This document shows, piece by piece, positions 55,178 to 63,475 of a stretch of DNA of 64,000 bases. Every line of letters begins with the position of its first letter. Position 1 is the first letter of the stretch. The notes beneath the pieces were generated by a model that saw nothing but the letters and a program-made list of their open reading frames with translations, was not told the origin of the DNA and ran no database searches. Origin of the DNA: Trichocoleus desertorum NBK24 (GTDB lineage Bacteria; Cyanobacteriota; Cyanobacteriia; FACHB-46); NCBI RefSeq assembly GCF_030409055.1, contig NZ_CP116619.1, positions 1,025,628-1,089,627 on the forward strand, written 5' to 3'. Made by a program: the position numbers and the translations under genes.

Positions 55178-55227
55178 TGTTCTAGAGCAAGCGATAGGTA
55201 AGGCGATCGCTATTTAACTCTTACAGT

Positions 55228-55270
55228 CCTCTCCCTCGGTCTTTCTCAAAGCTAGGGAGAGGGCTTTTTT
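55228..55270 (+). terminator. Rho-independent terminator of clpB
   Basis: The stem CCTCTCCCT (55228-55236) pairs with AGGGAGAGG (55254-55262), followed by GC and six T. It lies 51 bases after the clpB stop. Confidence 0.85.
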
Positions 55271-55369
55271 ATCAGGAATTGAGTAAGCGATCGCTATTTA
55301 TATCTTGCGACCCTCTTGTATGCTATTTTTAATTATCTCCAGTTCAATTACTAATGATAGGAATTGATA

Positions 55370-56158
55370 GTGAAAGAATTTCTTGATGCCTTTAAAAAAC
55401 AACTAGAAGAGAACTGGCTTGTTGATTTCAAGAAATCATCCAAGGTTGAGGATTTAATATGTGAAGATCCAAACTTTCAGGACTTCCATCAGCAAATGGG
55501 AGAAATCAATACCCCTGAGGATTACTGGAACTTTTATCTCAGGATAAAAAGAGATAAAACTCTCGCGGGATCGAACAGTTTAACAGTATTTCAACGAGCG
55601 AAAGCAACTCAATTTTTTATTTTCTACTGTGGAGATCCTGTCATACATTGGTTCTTCGTACAAGCCATTGATGCCCTGGAACATAACTTGTATATTCCTG
55701 CATGTTCAGCCATTTTAAATGGGATTGAAGCTTCTCTCAGGATAACAATACATCAAGTTGAAAAGTCTAATGATATCTCTAAGCTTTCGCCTTATCAAGT
55801 TCTGAGCAATCCACTAATATTAAAGGCAAAAGATCTTGGACTTCCTGTCCATGCACTTGCCCTGCCAAACGAGACTGACTTTAAGAGCAAGCTTGCTACA
55901 AATAAACCCAACCGTATTGATGTAGAAATTGTTAGAATAAGAAATAATATATGTCATGGAAATCTTGTAGAGTATATAGATACAAGCTCTGGCAAAGAAT
56001 ATACAGTTTTAACACCCGAATGTCTTCAGGATTTAGCTTTTGATCTTGTCGATGTATCTAGATTGTGGGCATATTCCTTAGGAATGTTCCGCATAGAAAA
56101 AATATTACACAATCAGCTTCGATTTCTAGTTAAACAAAATATTCAAAAGGCTCAATGA
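55370..56158 (+). CDS. HEPN-like domain protein, possible toxin RNase
   Basis: I start at the GTG at 55370, which has AGGA seven bases upstream; the TTG at 55364 is too close to it (262 residues). The protein is helical and AT-rich in codon use (many ATA/AGA/TTA), unlike clpB beside it. Near the end of the second helical bundle is RIRNNICHGN, which fits the RNxxxH (RX4-6H) catalytic motif of HEPN RNases (Arg191, His196). The preceding LYIPACSAILNGIEASLR fits the packing helix of HEPN folds. No MNT antitoxin is adjacent. The AT-rich composition and flanking ISKra4 remnant suggest horizontal transfer. The HEPN call is by motif only. Confidence 0.55.
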   Translation: MKEFLDAFKKQLEENWLVDFKKSSKVEDLICEDPNFQDFHQQMGEINTPEDYWNFYLRIKRDKTLAGSNSLTVFQRAKATQFFIFYCGDPVIHWFFVQAIDALEHNLYIPACSAILNGIEASLRITIHQVEKSNDISKLSPYQVLSNPLILKAKDLGLPVHALALPNETDFKSKLATNKPNRIDVEIVRIRNNICHGNLVEYIDTSSGKEYTVLTPECLQDLAFDLVDVSRLWAYSLGMFRIEKILHNQLRFLVKQNIQKAQ

Positions 56159-56198
56159 AATTATCAAAAAACTTCTCTAAGTGGGTAAAAACTAGCAT

Positions 56199-57354
56199 GG
56201 GAGCATCCCACTTTTGCAGAAATAGTCAGATGGTAAGCTGACCATTGAGGTAGGCACATCGCAAACTCAACATGGGATTGACAGAGGCAATTTTCCAACG
56301 GGCACCCGAGATTTGCAGTCGTCGTCCAATCTGTTTGACAGCGGACTCAACGCCTCCTGAACCAATTGAACACACTTGTTCAGCTTGATGACCAGCATAA
56401 TCAACAATGCGAGTGCGATGTTTGATGAGATAAGCCTCAAAATTACGGGCCTGTTTGCGTCGACAATCGGCAAATAATGCCTTTGCTGCGTCCACTTGTC
56501 CGTGCCACAGAAGCGACTCGGCTTGGGCTAAACGCTTGAGTGACCCGCCGACTTTGTAGAGATTCTCCTTGAGGTGATACCAGTCAAGAATTTCATAGCG
56601 GGACTGGGAGGTTGCAACTTGGCTAAAGAGATTCCATACCCCATCATGACCATCACCCAAACAGACCAAGGGGGAGAGTAAGCGTTGGGTGTGAACGTAA
56701 TCCACAAGGCTGTCATTATCTTGATAGAAGGCAGCATAGTAAAGCCCTTGCAAGCGCACTGCTTTGTAGTCCCGCCAAGGACTGTCGCTGTCCTTGAGAT
56801 CGCGCAGACGCACTTTCCCACCATCAATACTAATCTCACTAACCCCTTGTTTTGCTGCTGGCAACTCAAACGACTGGCGTCCCACTAAGCGTTGTTGTGT
56901 TGAATGCCCCACCACAATTCCAGTCAGTGCAGCCATGTCTGCCGCAGCAGCTTGAAAAGACTCGTTAGCACTCAGTCGTAAGCATGCCTAACCCCCACTC
57001 ATGCGAGTGTAACGCTTGACCCCTAATTGCTCAGCCTGATGCTGGAGTACTCGCAACTTGCCTACCAAGCTGTTCAGTTGCCGCACTCGTCCGCGCTGAG
57101 GACGGGCTTCACGGTTGATAAAAAAAGGGCAACTTCGGGACTGACGTTCTCTAGCATGTGCTGCCGGACAGTTTGCTCAATGCCCTCTAGAGTTTTGAGT
57201 GCTGCTTTGTCACTATTGCGATGTAAAATCCCTGCAATTTCTTGAGTGCAAGCTTGTAAGCGTTCCTGTTCTTCGGGAGTCATTGCACCAACCTCATGCT
57301 CTACTCCTCAATCTTGCTCCCTCTCTCATGTTTTTGCAAAAGTGGGATGCTCCC
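56199..57354 (-). mobile_element. ISKra4-type insertion sequence, 1,156 bp, decayed transposase
   Basis: The ends are 20-bp perfect inverted repeats: GGGAGCATCCCACTTTTGCA at 56199-56218 and its complement at 57335-57354. AACTAGCAT flanks both sides (56190-56198 and 57355-57363), a 9-bp target duplication. The element is structurally complete, but its transposase is interrupted. Confidence 0.92.
56226..57283 (-). pseudogene. ISKra4-family transposase, frameshifted and with an internal stop
   Basis: The N-terminal part (from 57283; MTPEEQERLQACTQEIAGIL) runs to SPEVALF. A run of seven T then shifts to a second frame, which continues INREARPQRGRVRQLNSLVG to an in-frame TAG at 56988-56990. The third part resumes with CLRLSANESFQAAAADM, then ISIDGGKVRLRDL, LGDGHDGVWNLF and ILDWYHLKENLYK, and ends at 56226. 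The DGG and LGDG acidic motifs and DWYHLKENL match ISKra4-type transposases. The T7 site could be a programmed slip, but the TAG means the protein is incomplete in any case. Confidence 0.82.
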
Positions 57355-57500
57355 AACTAGCATATTCATACAGCTTTAGGCTCAAGCAAAAGTCAGTTTG
57401 AATTTAATTGGTAAGACCAAACGTAAATCTCAATAATCTACTACTATAAAGTAAAACTATAATTCAACTTCACCTATTACTTATTCTCTACAATCGCAAT

Positions 57501-57572
57501 CCAACCCCACTCAACACATACTCTTGGCGATCGCTACCTAACCCCTGTCAACAATACTCTGAGCGATCGCTC
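57501..57572 (+). repeat. Degenerate ~37-bp repeat, first cluster (two units)
   Basis: Two units resemble CCAACCCCACTCAACACATA followed by CTC-GGCGATCGCT. A related cluster lies at 58343-58440, on the other side of the membrane-protein gene. The units end in HIP1 octamers. Confidence 0.5.
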
Positions 57573-57577
57573 TACAT

Positions 57578-58165
57578 TTATGCTCTTAAATACTTCTGAA
57601 TAAACCAACCCTTTATTGCAGTTCCAGCAGCAACCAGAATCAGCAAGATAGGCAAGAGACGAGTGCCGGAAAAGGTAAATAAGATGCCAGTAAAGCCAAC
57701 TATCCATGATAGGAAACTGATGACAAACCATCTGAGGTTCAAGTGCTTGGAGTTGAGACTGGCTCTATAGTGATTTCGGATTAAAAAGAATTGAGCTAAC
57801 CCCAATAGTAGCCCACCTAGAAATGCCAACAATGGCAGGCTAAATATTAGGATAAGTGCTCCCTGGCTGCGCGTGTCAACACCAAGCAGGAGCAGGAATA
57901 GATCGTGCAATAGCATTATGGAGCAGCCAACTACACCAGTTATAAAGAACCATCTATACGCAAATCTTCGCTCTTGGAACTTCCAGAATAAGATTGCCCC
58001 TTGTAGAGCTCCCAGTAAAAGCCAATAAGCCAGATAAACTGCAAACGATCGCCAAATATCAAAATAGGCTGGATGCCAGTCCAATTGATAAAACCGAAGT
58101 ACACTTGCTACTAGACCCAAACACGCAGGGCTGGCTAAGCCCCAAAAAACCAAGAATCTATTCAT
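57578..58165 (-). CDS. Hypothetical multi-pass membrane protein
   Basis: A 195-residue protein with six hydrophobic helices (about 4-24, 42-62, 70-92, 104-127, 147-166 and 170-186). A loop has HWHP-like aromatic residues (YQLDWHPAYFDIW). There is no recognisable catalytic motif or family, and no signal peptide beyond the first helix. It is isolated: an IS remnant and degenerate repeats lie on one side, gluconokinase on the other. The function is unknown. Confidence 0.6.
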   Translation of the reverse strand: MNRFLVFWGLASPACLGLVASVLRFYQLDWHPAYFDIWRSFAVYLAYWLLLGALQGAILFWKFQERRFAYRWFFITGVVGCSIMLLHDLFLLLLGVDTRSQGALILIFSLPLLAFLGGLLLGLAQFFLIRNHYRASLNSKHLNLRWFVISFLSWIVGFTGILFTFSGTRLLPILLILVAAGTAIKGWFIQKYLRA

Positions 58166-58342
58166 TATTAATTTATATTCTGAATTTCAGGCTGGGAATT
58201 TGCACTTAGCATGGTCGCATAATAATCGGCATCCAATAGATAGGCAGAGTCTTCCTATATAAATTCGGGCTAAATACATCAATCAAAAAACGATTCACGC
58301 TCGCAATTTCTAGGTCACAAGTATTCGTAATGCAATCGCTCT

Positions 58343-58440
58343 CCAACCTCACTCAGCATATACTCTGGACGACCGCTCTCCAACCTCATCTGTCACCTAT
58401 CTTTGGTGATCACCATCTACCTTTATCCATCACCTATCCT
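58343..58440 (+). repeat. Degenerate ~37-bp repeat, second cluster (about 2.5 units)
   Basis: Units begin CCAACCTCACTCAGCATATA at 58343 and CCAACCTCATCTGTCACCTA at 58380, and a weaker one at 58417. They are diverged from the first cluster at 57501. Confidence 0.45.
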
Positions 58441-58463
58441 TGGCATGGAGAGATTAAAAAACA

Positions 58464-59015
58464 TCACTTCGCATATCTCTGCCACCAAGGTTGTTTCAGA
58501 TTTGGAAATCGTTGTATCCCCTGACTGAGCAATGAGTTAACCACCTCAATGGGAGGCAAAAGTCCATCTACTGTGATGACATTTTCTTCAGGGCTGATGG
58601 GTTCAAAGGCAGCGACTTGGCTGTGCAGCATCGCCGACTGCATGTAGTGATTTGATCTTTGGGTAAGGCGACGTTCCAGTTCTAATGGCGGCACCTTCAG
58701 GTAAACCAATTGGACTCGCCCTAAAGCGGCTAGTCGTTTGCGATAGGAGAGTTTGAGGGCAGAGCAAGTGATGACTGTTTCTCGGTGGCGATCGCTAGCT
58801 CTGCGGATATCATCCTCAATTTCTAACAACCACTGGCGACGGTCTGCGTCTTCTAAAGGTTGATGAGACAACATTTTGAGGATATTGGCCTGGGGATGTC
58901 GGCGATCGCCTTCTAAAAAATCACTTTCTAAGCGCTCGGATAACAGCCGACCCACCAGTGTCTTGCCTGATCCTGCCACTCCCATCATGATCCAGATTAA
59001 TGGGCAGTCGTTCAT
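58464..59015 (-). CDS. gntK: Gluconokinase
   Basis: A 183-residue gluconokinase of the GntK family, which phosphorylates gluconate to 6-phosphogluconate. P-loop GVAGSGKT (12-19), LEGDRRHPQANILKM and PLEDADRRQWL are the typical start. ITCSALKLSYRKRL and HYMQSAMLHSQVAAFEP are the family motifs in the C-terminal half. The length is usual. It lies 20 bases downstream of the glycosyltransferase-FkbM gene on the same strand, so both may be on one transcript; a functional link is not evident. Confidence 0.92.
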   Translation of the reverse strand: MNDCPLIWIMMGVAGSGKTLVGRLLSERLESDFLEGDRRHPQANILKMLSHQPLEDADRRQWLLEIEDDIRRASDRHRETVITCSALKLSYRKRLAALGRVQLVYLKVPPLELERRLTQRSNHYMQSAMLHSQVAAFEPISPEENVITVDGLLPPIEVVNSLLSQGIQRFPNLKQPWWQRYAK

Positions 59016-59035
59016 TGCTTTCTCGCAACCTCAAG

Positions 59036-60685
59036 TCAAGTACAACGAAATAATAGGTTAAATACCTTAGTCGTTTCACAATACTGCTGAGGTTCTAGCT
59101 TAATTAAATTAGGTGCACTGGCTTGCATTAAATAAGCGTCATAATCGAGCGATCGCATCCATTCGCGTAATTCAGTTTCGTTTGTACCCATTTGTTGTAA
59201 ACCGAATCGATTCACTTCACAAATAATGTAAGGAACTCGATGAATTTTCAGGGTATTCATACTGCCTTGCAAAACCTGTAATTCTGCCCCTTCTGTATCG
59301 ATTTTAATCATCTTAGGAGGATGAAGATTTTGGTAATGCAAAACCTCATCTAAAGTAGTCACTCGCACTTTTTCAGTTGTTTGACTGGTACGGCTTTTTT
59401 GATTAAATTGATGCGCTCCCACATTCCACAGAGCATGTCCGCCGTCATTATCTAAATTGACAAAAAATTGGGCCTCTTTAGTTTCAGCCCCTAACGCTAC
59501 ATTGAGAACCTTGAGATTTGAAAGATGGTTTAGTTCGATATTTTCTAGAACTTTTTTGTAATTAGCTGACTCCATTTCAAAAGCCAACACACTGCCAGAG
59601 GCACCGACTAAGGTGGCAGCGAGGAGTGAAAAATAACCAACATGCGCTCCAATATCAACAAAGCGATCGCCGGGACGCAGTGTTTGAATTAAAAAATCAG
59701 AAACTTCTGGTTCATACAACTTGCCAGCACTAAAACGCGACAGCATCAATTGTTGGGTATATTTCTCTGCATCCAAGTACAGTTTCAACTGTTTGGTTTC
59801 TTGGTTACTGGTAATCGCTAGGTTCACCACTTGGGTTTTAGTGGGTGAAACAGTGGGCTGTGGAGTAGAAGCGATCGCGCCATTGGCATCATTAAAAATT
59901 GTGGGCCGACCGATGGGTGGCAAGCCAGGTTGCAGAGTCACAGGCCCATGCATGATTGCGGCAATTCTGCGAGCATCGGCCTCGCGGTAAGGAGCGGTGC
60001 GGCCAAACAAATCCATGTCTCGGCGTACCGCGGGCTTAAGATTGCCCTGAGAGTCTACCTGCTTGAATTCGTACGTGGAATCAATTTCAGCTTTGCCGTA
60101 CCCCCAATGCAAATGCTCGGTCAAAACATCGGGAATGTAGTGTAAGCGCCCAACTCGCTTGGCAATGTCCATAATCCAGAGATCGTCATATAAGCACTCG
60201 AAAATGCCTGTGATGAAATAGCCCAAGGTCAAACACCACTTGCGGCTAACGATGGGGAAGGTGCAAAGTTTTTCGCCCCAGTGGCCTTCGTTGAACCACA
60301 TGCAGAAAATCTCATCGGGAAATTTGGCGGTTTCCTGGTCGAGCCGCGTATCCCACCCTGCATCGTTGTAGGTTTGGTCATCCGCCGCCATCACCAAAAG
60401 ATCTCCTTGGGAAGCAGTCGCCAAAGCATTCCACGCCTTAGAAACGCCAATCGGTTCACTGACCATTAAGGAGCACTGCTTGAGGCGGTTCAGTTCGGCT
60501 TTGTGGGCTTCTAGTTGGCTCACGTAGTCTTGCTTGGCGGGGTCGTCGGTATCCACATAAAATAAAACTTCGACCCTTTTCGGATGGTGCGCGGTTTTTA
60601 GCACACTTAAAACTAGGCGCAGTGCTTTATCGGGTCTTCCTCGCGTGGGGCAAAGCAAGGAGATCGTTTTAAGTGGCTTTGACAT
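59036..60685 (-). CDS. Glycosyltransferase-like domain fused to FkbM methyltransferase
   Basis: I start at the ATG at 60685, with GAGG about nine bases upstream (549 residues); the frame also extends two codons to a TTG. Residues 1-250 form a GT-A-like domain (LLCPTRGRPDKALR, FYVDTDDP, MAADDQTYND) with a DxD-type acidic cluster. After a Thr/Pro linker, residues ~325-545 form an FkbM methyltransferase (FVDIGAHVGYFSLLAA, TLDEV, IKIDTEGAELQVLQG). The protein could transfer a sugar and methylate the product, as in surface or sheath polysaccharide decoration. It is divergent from the TPR-OGT gene 264 bp away, which supports a glycosylation locus. Confidence 0.85.
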   Translation of the reverse strand: MSKPLKTISLLCPTRGRPDKALRLVLSVLKTAHHPKRVEVLFYVDTDDPAKQDYVSQLEAHKAELNRLKQCSLMVSEPIGVSKAWNALATASQGDLLVMAADDQTYNDAGWDTRLDQETAKFPDEIFCMWFNEGHWGEKLCTFPIVSRKWCLTLGYFITGIFECLYDDLWIMDIAKRVGRLHYIPDVLTEHLHWGYGKAEIDSTYEFKQVDSQGNLKPAVRRDMDLFGRTAPYREADARRIAAIMHGPVTLQPGLPPIGRPTIFNDANGAIASTPQPTVSPTKTQVVNLAITSNQETKQLKLYLDAEKYTQQLMLSRFSAGKLYEPEVSDFLIQTLRPGDRFVDIGAHVGYFSLLAATLVGASGSVLAFEMESANYKKVLENIELNHLSNLKVLNVALGAETKEAQFFVNLDNDGGHALWNVGAHQFNQKSRTSQTTEKVRVTTLDEVLHYQNLHPPKMIKIDTEGAELQVLQGSMNTLKIHRVPYIICEVNRFGLQQMGTNETELREWMRSLDYDAYLMQASAPNLIKLEPQQYCETTKVFNLLFRCT

Positions 60686-60955
60686 GTTCAATATCCTCGG
60701 TCGGACAAAATTTTATGGGTTTAAGAAGTGGGGGCAATTCACTTCAGCAAGCGAAAAGGCTCAATCAATTGGTTGGGGTCAATATCAGGCCAGATTCAGA
60801 TCCCACCAGAATCAGATCCCAGTTGATCATTCCCACCTTAATCCTTATCTGAAAACCCAACCAAAGTTTTCTAGAGTCGGTGTAGCGTTAAAGTTGCAGA
60901 CTTGAGCATAGACAGTTTTGCAGGCAAGATGCAGTAGAGCAAGGCATAGGGCGGT

Positions 60956-62812
60956 ATGGTGAATATTTCTGAAGCTCTGGCGATCGCACTTCAGCACACT
61001 CAAGCTCAGCGGTGGTCGGAAGCGGAGCAAGTCTATCAACAAATTTTGCAGCAACAACCCGATCAGGTTGAGGTATTGTACCAGTTAGGCCTGATTGCTA
61101 AACAGCAGGGGCAGATACAGGTTGCGACTAGGTACTTTCAACAAGCCGCAACCCAATATTGTCAATTGGCGCTGGCTTGCTCTAACTGCCGCCAACTGAG
61201 CGAAGCTGTGGCCTACTACCAAAAGGCGCTAGCACTGCGACCGACTGCCCCGGACATCTACACCAATTTGGGTAATGTCTATCAGGATTTGGGTCAGGCA
61301 GAGGCCGCGATCGCTTCTTATCAACAGGCTTTAGCCCTCAAGCCCGATTCTGCTGAAGCGCACAACAATCTCGGCAATATGTACAAGCGCCAAGGCCAAT
61401 TGGCAGAGGCCAGCAGCCATTATCAACAAGCGGTGACTCTGCGACCTGATTTGGCAGAAACCTACAACAACTTGGGCAATGTGCTCAAAGATCAAGGGCG
61501 AATGACTGAGGCGATCGCGGCTTATCGACAGGCGATCGCGATGAAGCCTACTTTGATGGAAGCCAAAAGTAATCTGCTGTTTTCGCTGCATTACGACCGC
61601 ACCCACAACCCAGAGACGATTTTTGCTGAGCATAAACGCTGGGCCGAGCAATATGCTGAGCCACTTACTCAAGCCGCAGCCTCACACTTAAATGACCGCA
61701 ATCGCGATCGCCGCCTGCGGATTGGTTATGTCTCCCCAGACTTCAATGCCCATCCCGTAGGATTTTTCATTGGTTCTATTCTCGCTGCTCACGACCATGC
61801 CAACCATGAGGTGTTTTGCTATGCCAATTTGACTGCGGCTGATGGCTTAACTGAGCAACTCCGCCGCTTTGCCGATAGGTGGCGCGACATTATTAGCCTC
61901 AGTGATGCGCAAGTCGCCGAGTTGGTACGCCAAGACAAAATTGATATTTTGGTGGATCTGGCTGGACACACCGCAGGCAACCGGATTTTGGTGTTGGCCC
62001 GTAAGCCTGCACCGATCCAGGTGACTTACTTGGGCTATCCCAATACAACAGGCATGTCAGCGATCGATTACCGATTCACCGATACCTGGGCCGATCCGGT
62101 CGGAGTCGCCGATACCCGCCACACCGAAACATTAGTCCGTCTACCCCGTGGCTTTGTCTGTTACCAAGCGGCCCAAAACGCTCCAGCAGTCAGCCCCCTA
62201 CCTGCTCTGACGAAGGGATACGTTACCTTTGGCTCCTTTAATAACTTGGCAAAGGTGACACCAGAAGTGATTGCTACTTGGGCCAAGATTCTCAAGGCAG
62301 TCCCTCAATCTCAGATGATTTTGAAATACAAAGCGTTGACTGATGCTGCGACTCGTCAGCACTTCCATGATTTGTTCGCCCAACATGGCGTGACTAGCGA
62401 TCGCGTCCAGCTACTAGGGCACGTCTCCTCTTTTGCCGAGCACTTAGCTCTTTATCACCAAATCGACATTGGTCTCGACAGCTTCCCCTACAACGGCACC
62501 ACCACCACCTGCGAAGCTTTGTGGATGGGAATTCCGGTGGTTACGGTTGCAGGTCAGAGTCATGCAGCCAGGGTGGGGATGAGTTTACTCGCCAATCTCG
62601 GTCTCACAGATTTGATTGCTGTTTCTTTGGCAGAGTACGTAAATCTAGCCCAACACTTAGCTCAAGACCGCGATCGCCTGCGCTATCTCCGGAGCAATTT
62701 GCGCTATTTAATGTCGCGATCGCCCTTGACGAATGGACGCGGCTTTACCCAGACCTTGGAAAGTGTGTATCGCCAAATGTGGTATCGCTGGTGTGACGCT
62801 CAGAGCCAATAG
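60956..62812 (+). CDS. TPR-O-GlcNAc transferase-like protein (GT41)
   Basis: A 618-residue protein. About six TPRs (residues 5-215; repeat core A-YQQALALKPD-AEAHNNLGN) lead to a GT41 catalytic domain (about 245-610). The catalytic region has RIGYVSPDFNAHPVGFF with the conserved His, HDHANHEVFCYANL, the central DLAGHTAGNRILVLARKPAPIQV, and the UDP-binding SFPYNGTTTTCEALWMGIPVVT. Bacterial OGT-like enzymes glycosylate protein Ser/Thr. Together with the divergent GT-FkbM gene, it suggests a protein- or surface-glycosylation pair. Targets are unknown. Confidence 0.92.
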   Translation: MVNISEALAIALQHTQAQRWSEAEQVYQQILQQQPDQVEVLYQLGLIAKQQGQIQVATRYFQQAATQYCQLALACSNCRQLSEAVAYYQKALALRPTAPDIYTNLGNVYQDLGQAEAAIASYQQALALKPDSAEAHNNLGNMYKRQGQLAEASSHYQQAVTLRPDLAETYNNLGNVLKDQGRMTEAIAAYRQAIAMKPTLMEAKSNLLFSLHYDRTHNPETIFAEHKRWAEQYAEPLTQAAASHLNDRNRDRRLRIGYVSPDFNAHPVGFFIGSILAAHDHANHEVFCYANLTAADGLTEQLRRFADRWRDIISLSDAQVAELVRQDKIDILVDLAGHTAGNRILVLARKPAPIQVTYLGYPNTTGMSAIDYRFTDTWADPVGVADTRHTETLVRLPRGFVCYQAAQNAPAVSPLPALTKGYVTFGSFNNLAKVTPEVIATWAKILKAVPQSQMILKYKALTDAATRQHFHDLFAQHGVTSDRVQLLGHVSSFAEHLALYHQIDIGLDSFPYNGTTTTCEALWMGIPVVTVAGQSHAARVGMSLLANLGLTDLIAVSLAEYVNLAQHLAQDRDRLRYLRSNLRYLMSRSPLTNGRGFTQTLESVYRQMWYRWCDAQSQ

Positions 62813-62966
62813 CAGTTCCTTGGTAAAGCCACATTTATCTACAACTCATGGGCGGTTGAAGCTTCATGGAAGATTTTATTTGCTCGGTAGAAATACGGTT
62901 GTAGCTCAGGGCAATTCTTCCGATAAATGAGTGAAGTTGACTGTACAGCTATACACCTGCCTTTCT

Positions 62967-63311
62967 ATGACTGCAAATTCTGGATCACCCTCAGAACCCC
63001 CTAAAGGACAAGGATTCAAAGTAACCTTAGCTCAGGGCATTATCGGTGCTGTCTCGCTGGCTGGTACAACTGCCATTCCCCTACTAGTCAATCGGTATCT
63101 AGCGCCTCCAACTCCCGCAGAAAGCCCCGCTCCAGCAGCTCAAGTATCTCCTGCACCTGCTACAACTCAAGCATCCCCCCTAGCTGCTCCTGCTGTGGCT
63201 CCAGGTCAAGTGGTACCTGGGCAGACAGTACAGATGCAGACGGGGAGCGTCACTCAACTACAAGTAGAGCCTGTAGAAGGTAAAAGAGGCAAAAAGAAAA
63301 AGCAAGATTAG
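62967..63311 (+). CDS. Hypothetical single-helix protein with Pro/Ala-rich linker
   Basis: I use the ATG at 62967 rather than the upstream GTG (62931) because the extra codons look non-coding; this gives 114 residues. A hydrophilic start, one hydrophobic segment (about 23-43, LAQGIIGAVSLAGTTAIPLLV), a Pro/Ala/Gln-rich low-complexity region and a basic end (KRGKKKKQD) are seen. It looks like a small membrane-anchored protein. I recognise no family. It is the last complete gene before the LivG gene, which faces it. Confidence 0.6.
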   Translation: MTANSGSPSEPPKGQGFKVTLAQGIIGAVSLAGTTAIPLLVNRYLAPPTPAESPAPAAQVSPAPATTQASPLAAPAVAPGQVVPGQTVQMQTGSVTQLQVEPVEGKRGKKKKQD

Positions 63312-63475
63312 GCTCAGGCAACTAGGGTTAGAGATTGCTACAAGGCTTCTATCAAAGGGTGCATCAAGATTCGTTTGCAGAGAATTTGAGCGTTGGAGGT
63401 GGGTGTCAAAACTCACCTCTTTGTGTTTTTGAGCCAAGTGTTTTAAGCCAACTCTAGGACAATTACCTGTTAACC

